In this document: one piece after another, positions 7,066 to 11,127 of the stretch
Layout of the letters: the number at the start of each line of letters is the position of its first letter
Position numbering within the stretch: position 1 is the stretch's first letter
Source of the DNA: Thermoanaerobacterium sp.
GTDB lineage: Bacteria; Bacillota; Thermoanaerobacteria; Thermoanaerobacterales; Thermoanaerobacteraceae
Direction: 5' to 3'
DNA length: 11,127 nt
NCBI GenBank assembly: GCA_029960905.1
Contig: JASBVU010000027.1
Location: 1 to 11,127 of the forward strand
Made by a program: the position numbers and the translations under genes
The notes under the pieces: generated by a model
Database searches by the model: none
What the model was told of the DNA's origin: nothing
The model's input: the letters and a program-made list of their open reading frames with translations, nothing else

Positions 7066-8258
7066 TATTTCATTGCTTCAACGTTTTTTAAATTGCTTAT
7101 ACTCTTTGAAACCATTAAGATATATTCTATCAAAAAGCTTTCTTCATACCTTAAAAGCTTCGAATCCACGTTTTCTATTGTATCTGTAAACCAATGATAA
7201 TTTTTTATAGATCCATCTTCATCCATCGATAAAAATGTTATAGCATCGAATCCACTTGCTAAAACAGGCAGTGCATCTGTGGGTAAAAGCGGATTTCTCC
7301 TTTTCTGAACCATATTTTTAGGGTACTCTTTTGCCATAAGATCTGCAACGTCCAAAAGCATTTTGCCTGCTTTCCTGTATATGATCATCCCTTCTCCTTC
7401 GAGGTATGTTAGCTTTCCTGCTCCAAGATTATCAAGTATTATAAACTGTGTATTGCTGTCTAATAATCTCTTGTACCTTTTCAAAAAATATTTCATTCCT
7501 CTTTCGCCGGTCTCTTCACTGCCTGTAAAAAGGAAAATCAGTTGTACGTCATCTGGATATTTATCTACATTATTTGCGTAGTAATCTGCAATTGCCAATG
7601 CCAAAGATACGCCGGAGCCGTTGTCATTAGCACCGTTTGTGTATTTACCACCTAACTGGCATATAAGCAAAAACACAACCATTGCAAATGTTATGAATAT
7701 GCCGAATCCTAATAAAATGTTTGATACAAAAGAAACGTTCGTCAACTTAAGTGCGATACCTAATGGTATCAAAGCAAATCCAACATAGCCAATATTGAAA
7801 ATCATTTTTAATCTACCAACAATTTTAGGACTGAACATCAGACTGCCTTTTTGTGTATCAATGTGCGCAGATATGATTATTTTCTTTTTGTCGTTTTTCT
7901 CAAATTTCGTGAATACGTTTTTGGATCTGTGTTTGGGCATTATGCTCGTTTCAAAAGACCTGCCGCTTAACTCTAAAATCAACAAAAACACTGCAATAAG
8001 AGAAACTATAAACTCTACAATATTTAAAAATTTATCGTATACAAGCGATGCCGCACCCATGATGAAAAGAAGGATACCAAACTGAAGAGGCAGAATGTAA
8101 AGATTGTCTCGTGTTGTTTTAAATTCCTGTACACCCACATCATAGCCTAAACTTTTAAGCTTCTCTGCGATGTAATCCGCTGCCTTTCTTTCATTTTTTG
8201 TCGCTGAACCACGGTGTTCAAACCTTGAAAGCTCTTTTAAGTAATCCATACTCTTCAT
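7065..8258 (-). CDS. Membrane-embedded M28-family zinc peptidase
   Basis: 397 residues. The M28 (aminopeptidase Y/S-like) di-zinc site is complete: SAHIDT with His132 and Asp134, NGANDNGSG with bridging Asp212, GSEETG with Glu248 (base) and Glu249, LDN with Asp276, and NYHWFTDT with His355. The N-terminal EHRGSATKNERKAADYIAEKL is also family-typical. Unusually, two pairs of membrane helices interrupt it: about 56-74 and 77-97 before the first metal motif, and about 153-171 and 176-200 between His132 and Asp212. The enzyme is therefore an integral membrane peptidase; which side the active site faces is not settled. Substrate is unknown; N-terminal amino acids from peptides is the usual family activity. 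ATG 8258 has AGGGGG 8 bases upstream. A seven-codon open frame with its own GGAGG precedes it. Confidence 0.88.
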   Translation of the reverse strand: MKSMDYLKELSRFEHRGSATKNERKAADYIAEKLKSLGYDVGVQEFKTTRDNLYILPLQFGILLFIMGAASLVYDKFLNIVEFIVSLIAVFLLILELSGRSFETSIMPKHRSKNVFTKFEKNDKKKIIISAHIDTQKGSLMFSPKIVGRLKMIFNIGYVGFALIPLGIALKLTNVSFVSNILLGFGIFITFAMVVFLLICQLGGKYTNGANDNGSGVSLALAIADYYANNVDKYPDDVQLIFLFTGSEETGERGMKYFLKRYKRLLDSNTQFIILDNLGAGKLTYLEGEGMIIYRKAGKMLLDVADLMAKEYPKNMVQKRRNPLLPTDALPVLASGFDAITFLSMDEDGSIKNYHWFTDTIENVDSKLLRYEESFLIEYILMVSKSISNLKNVEAMK

Positions 8259-8270
8259 AATATTCGCCCC

Positions 8271-8294
8271 CTACCTATATATTTCTACAGACAT
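8271..8294 (-). other. Possible seven-codon leader ORF before the M28 gene
   Basis: ATG at 8294 opens M-S-V-E-I-Y-R then TAG at 8273-8271. GGAGG (8308-8304) lies 9 bases before the ATG. The stop TAG overlaps the AGGGGG ribosome binding site of the M28 gene, an arrangement that could couple translation. It may equally be chance in a purine-rich leader. The rest of 8295-8361 shows no convincing promoter. Confidence 0.3.
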
Positions 8295-8361
8295 CTCAAT
8301 ATTCCTCCAATAATTTTTCCTATGTTTCGCTATATTATTCACAATAGGCGGAAATATGTGT

Positions 8362-8401
8362 AAAACAAAAGATGGCTACCTATATAGCCATCTTTTGTTT
8401 T
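8362..8401. terminator. Strong hairpin terminator after the penicillin-binding protein frame
   Basis: A perfect 17-base-pair stem (8362-8378 with 8385-8401) with a six-base loop (CCTATA) and A/T-rich ends; on the minus strand it ends in a TTTTGTTTT tract. It overlaps the TAA at 8402-8400 that ends the extended PBP frame, so it sits exactly where the full-length gene would finish and 220 bases beyond the in-frame TGA. Confidence 0.88.
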
Positions 8402-8402
8402 A

Positions 8403-8621
8403 GTGCCCAAGTATAGAATTTATTATATTTCCAATTCCCTTTTGATTTGTAGTAGAGTTCCCTTGTCCATTGCCACTGGTGTTACTGCCATTTGTGCCGC
8501 TGCTGTTGCTTTGCCCACCATTGCTGGATGTACCAGTTTGTCCGGTGTTTTCAGTGTTTGTATTCCCCGGTTCCGTACCATTTGTTGGAGCAGTAGTATC
8601 ACCGCTATTGGCTGATGGATT
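8403..8621 (-). pseudogene. Disconnected C-terminal tail of the class A PBP
   Basis: Directly after the PBP stop TGA (8624-8622) the same frame remains open for 73 codons to TAA at 8402-8400. It reads NPSANSGDTTAPTNGTEPGN, continues through more Gly/Ser/Thr/Asn/Gln-rich sequence, and ends KGIGNIINSILGH. The composition continues that of the residues before the TGA (SDSGSDVLPENNQNDNGSQT), and the terminator follows the distal TAA at once. The simplest reading is that the tail belonged to the PBP and was cut off by one substitution giving TGA (from CGA, GGA or similar), or by a sequencing error. No start codon with a ribosome binding site suggests an independent gene. Confidence 0.72.
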
Positions 8622-10976
8622 TCAGGTTTGTGATCCGTTGTCATTCTGATTATTTTCCGGCAATACATCGCTTCCACTATCTGACTGTGTAGGCAATACG
8701 TATTTGCCATCGGCAGCGTATGCATTCTGCTCTGGCGTCCTGCCTGGCGGATTGATAAACACCTCTTGTTTCACAAGGAAAGGCGGTGTCCAGGAAGATG
8801 CCAGTTTTCCCGTCAAAGTATCTATCTGCGCTGATACGTGAACAGTGCAGTACTCTGTAGGCTGTGTACCTGCAGCAAACATCTCAGTATATGTCCTGTC
8901 TCCTCTAGGATCTTCTCTACATAAATCGGTTGGCAACTCTCCAGAATCTTTGCAGACTGTCTCATATACGATTCCAGATGGTTTGTCTGTAAAATGTGTC
9001 GATGGAAGATTTTGATGTATTTGAGACATGACAGTCCTCCACATCTGAGCGGGGAAAATACCACCTACCTGCGGCACGCCGTAATTTTTCACAGGATTAT
9101 TCGATGATGGATAACCCATCCATACAGTGCCAACATAGTAAGGTGTGAAACCTGAGAACCAAATGTTGCCTGAATTCTCAGATGTACCTGTCTTACCTGC
9201 TACATCCATATTAGAAAGCTTTGCAGCAGTACCTGTCCCATGGTCTACAACATCCATCATCATGCTTCTCAATATATAAGCATTTTGCTCACTTAGCACT
9301 ACATGCTCTTCAGGTTTATTGTCTACCAATACTTTCCCTGTAGAGTCTGTAATCTTTGTAAAAGTAATCGGACTTATATACATCCCCTTATTGGCAATTG
9401 CTCCGTAAGCAGCCGCTTCTTGTATCGGCGTGATACCTTGACTTAAACCGCCTAATGCCAATGCTGGAAGGTACATATCGTTTTTAGTTATGTCAAGTCC
9501 GAATTTTTTTCCGTAACTTGCAGAAACATTTATGCCTATTTTGTTGACCACCTGCACAGCAGGCACATTCAACGAATCTGTAATTGCTTCTCTTAGGGTC
9601 ACTAAACCATGGTAATAATTGCTTTCATAGTTGTGGGGCGTATACGGCTTTGCACCAGGAAGCGTAAATGTCGTAGGAACGTCATCTACAACTGTAGCAG
9701 CGGTAAGACCGCTTTGTAGTGCAGGTCCATACACAGTCAAAGGCTTTATGGATGACCCTGGCTGCCTCTTTGAGTCAGCAAAGCTGATGCCACGTGTGAC
9801 ATATTTGAAGTCACTTGTATTTCTGCCGCCGACAATACCCTTAATTTCGCCGGTCTTCCAATCTATCACCACCATCGCACCCTGTACAGCCTCTTTTGTA
9901 GTTGGATCTACAGGAAAGAGCTTCGGATTTTTAAATGCATTTTCCATGATTGTCTGTATTTTCGGATCCATTGTTGAATATATCCTAAGTCCGCCATTGT
10001 ATATTTCATTTAATGCTTCTGATTTAGTTATGCCAAGTTTCTTCACAAGAGCATCTGTAGCATCGTTGATAACCTGATCTATGAAATAGCCGTGGCTATA
10101 CGTAGACAAATTAAGGTTTTTAAAGACAAAATTTAGCTTTTCATTTATTGCGGAATTGTACTGTTCTTGAGTAATGAAACCCTGTTTCAGCATTTCACTT
10201 AAAACGAGGTGCTGCCTCTCTGTTGCTTGTTTTATATTAGAGTCCGGAGAGTACATAGAAGGATTATTAGTGATGCCGGCAATCATGGCACATTCTGCAA
10301 GATCTAACTGACTTACATCCTTGCCAAAATACTGAAGCGCTGCCGCTTGAACACCGTACGCATTTATATGTGGACCACCTAAATAAATGGTATTAAGATA
10401 TGCTTCAAGTATCTGCTTTTTCGTGTACTTCTGCTCTAATTGCCATGCTAATACAGCCTCTTGAATCTTTCTCGTCAATGTCTTTTCATCTGTAAGCATA
10501 GTATTTTTAACAAGCTGCTGTGTTATGGTGCTGGCACCTTCCACAGGTTTGCCACCAGCTTTTATGTCGACCAAAAGTGCACCAATTATCCTCTTAGGAT
10601 CAATACCTAAGTTATTCTTGTAAAACCTCTGATCCTCTATAGCCACAACGGCATTTTGTAGATTTTCAGGAATTTTATCTATAGAAACCCAAAGTCTGTT
10701 ATCAGAACCGTGTAAAATAGCAGCTTGACTAAAGCTTCCATCGCTGTTTTTCACGTATACTATGGACGACTGCTTCATCTTCGTCAAGGCATCCTGCGAC
10801 AGTGGAGGCGTATTCTTGATTATAGCTAAAACTTTGCCGCCAACAGCGCCAATACCTGCTAACAGCAATATAATGACACCCCACAGCACAACATTGAAAA
10901 CTTTCTTAAAGGCGCTTTTTTTGCTTTTTTTCTTTTTATTTCTATCACTACGCCTAAGTTGTGTATTGTTCTCCAT
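8622..10976 (-). CDS. Class A penicillin-binding protein (PBP1A type), tail truncated by TGA
   Basis: 784 residues; a bifunctional peptidoglycan synthase acting outside the cytoplasmic membrane. In order: Lys-rich cytoplasmic start (RNKKKKSKK, 12-20); one membrane helix (~27-53); GT51 glycosyltransferase with IEDQRFY (catalytic Glu114), EGASTITQQLVKN (146-158), RKIQEAVLAWQLE (Glu172) and EAYLNTIYLG (191-200); then the transpeptidase with nucleophile Ser408 in SSIK (408-411), SLN (468-470) and KTGTSE (595-600). A C-terminal CKDSGELPTDLC segment (675-686) is usual in this group. The common EDxxFxxH motif has Asn (Asn121) near the usual His. The ATG at 10976 is chosen: GAGGGG lies upstream and MENNTQLRRSDRNKK is the natural start; the frame is open to 11024 without a ribosome binding site. 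The TGA at 8624-8622 probably removes a 73-residue Ser/Thr/Asn/Gly-rich tail not needed for catalysis. Confidence 0.93.
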   Translation of the reverse strand: MENNTQLRRSDRNKKKKSKKSAFKKVFNVVLWGVIILLLAGIGAVGGKVLAIIKNTPPLSQDALTKMKQSSIVYVKNSDGSFSQAAILHGSDNRLWVSIDKIPENLQNAVVAIEDQRFYKNNLGIDPKRIIGALLVDIKAGGKPVEGASTITQQLVKNTMLTDEKTLTRKIQEAVLAWQLEQKYTKKQILEAYLNTIYLGGPHINAYGVQAAALQYFGKDVSQLDLAECAMIAGITNNPSMYSPDSNIKQATERQHLVLSEMLKQGFITQEQYNSAINEKLNFVFKNLNLSTYSHGYFIDQVINDATDALVKKLGITKSEALNEIYNGGLRIYSTMDPKIQTIMENAFKNPKLFPVDPTTKEAVQGAMVVIDWKTGEIKGIVGGRNTSDFKYVTRGISFADSKRQPGSSIKPLTVYGPALQSGLTAATVVDDVPTTFTLPGAKPYTPHNYESNYYHGLVTLREAITDSLNVPAVQVVNKIGINVSASYGKKFGLDITKNDMYLPALALGGLSQGITPIQEAAAYGAIANKGMYISPITFTKITDSTGKVLVDNKPEEHVVLSEQNAYILRSMMMDVVDHGTGTAAKLSNMDVAGKTGTSENSGNIWFSGFTPYYVGTVWMGYPSSNNPVKNYGVPQVGGIFPAQMWRTVMSQIHQNLPSTHFTDKPSGIVYETVCKDSGELPTDLCREDPRGDRTYTEMFAAGTQPTEYCTVHVSAQIDTLTGKLASSWTPPFLVKQEVFINPPGRTPEQNAYAADGKYVLPTQSDSGSDVLPENNQNDNGSQT

Positions 10977-11009
10977 AACATATCCCCTCAAAAAATATTT
11001 AATACTAAT

Positions 11010-11030
11010 ATTATACCATATCATATTATA
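11010..11030 (-). promoter_or_regulatory. Putative promoter region of the PBP gene with two -10 boxes
   Basis: Two perfect TATAAT boxes on the minus strand (11030-11025 and 11015-11010) lie 35-55 bases before the ATG. The nearer one is an extended -10 (TGGTATAAT). No strong -35 is seen for either; TTGCCT lies 15 bases before the distal box. They are part of a small tandem repeat of ATATCATATT. Confidence 0.5.
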
Positions 11031-11087
11031 TCATATTTTATTTTCAGGCAAATGTCGAAATAATTAAAAAATAATTAAAAATCAGGG

Positions 11088-11116
11088 TTGACGTAAGTTG
11101 TACTATTGTACATACA
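11088..11116 (+). promoter_or_regulatory. Promoter/operator-like sequence reading out of the right edge
   Basis: TTGACG (11088-11093) is followed 17 bases later by a weak -10-like CATACA (11111-11116). Between them is a tandem TTGTAC-TA-TTGTAC (11098-11111), which also forms a GTAC-centred inverted pattern. Sites of this type inside promoters are common for GntR-type repressors, so the next gene on the plus strand may be regulated this way. The gene itself is not in the window. Confidence 0.4.
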
Positions 11117-11127
11117 TCATTATTTCA

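Noticed and set aside
8622..8624. TGA in the PBP as selenocysteine or recoded stop
   Set aside because: It lies in a low-complexity tail with no redox motif, no obvious selenocysteine-insertion hairpin follows, and other genes here use TGA as a normal stop.
8423..8725. A 100-codon minus-strand frame overlapping the PBP 3' end
   Set aside because: It is out of frame with the PBP, has no ribosome binding site, and the in-frame extension of the PBP gives a far better protein-like tail over the same bases.

Overview
The window reads as chromosomal DNA of a low-GC, spore-forming Firmicute. Supporting signs are a small acid-soluble spore protein (Tlp), a leucine T-box riboswitch, strong GGAGG-type ribosome binding sites and AT-rich sigma-A promoters. 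The protein sequences suggest an anaerobic thermophile of the Thermoanaerobacterium/Thermoanaerobacter type. That placement comes from recall of related proteins, not from a search.

Layout. Positions 1-313 (-) hold the N-terminus of a PiT phosphate transporter cut by the window edge, and 406-1272 (-) an aldose 1-epimerase-like protein. Tlp (+) follows and ends in a hairpin terminator. Next is a two-gene minimal nucleotidyltransferase (MNT) / HEPN cassette (+), in which the HEPN gene carries an in-frame TAA. Then come leuS (-) with its T-box leader, a membrane-anchored DUF4309 protein (-), a divergent ECF-type substrate-binding membrane protein (+), a membrane-embedded M28 peptidase (-), and a class A penicillin-binding protein (-). 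At the right edge is a promoter/operator-like sequence reading out of the window.

Most of these are unconnected housekeeping or envelope genes, each with its own promoter and hairpin terminator. The functional pairs are MNT with HEPN (a toxin-antitoxin-like unit with an ATGA overlap) and leuS with its T-box, which matches transcription to charging of tRNA-Leu.

The main surprises are three. (1) The last 21 bases of the leuS side are repeated exactly at 1706-1726 and 2913-2933, bracketing the MNT/HEPN cassette, as if it was inserted between tlp and leuS with duplication of the leuS 3' end. (2) The HEPN frame is broken by an early in-frame TAA; the frame on both sides matches one continuous protein. 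(3) The penicillin-binding protein stops at an in-frame TGA, but the same frame stays open for 73 more codons of the same Gly/Ser/Thr/Asn-rich tail and ends exactly at the transcription terminator. Two such nonsense codons within 11 kb are either real decay or sequence errors. I found no convincing wholly new multi-gene system here.
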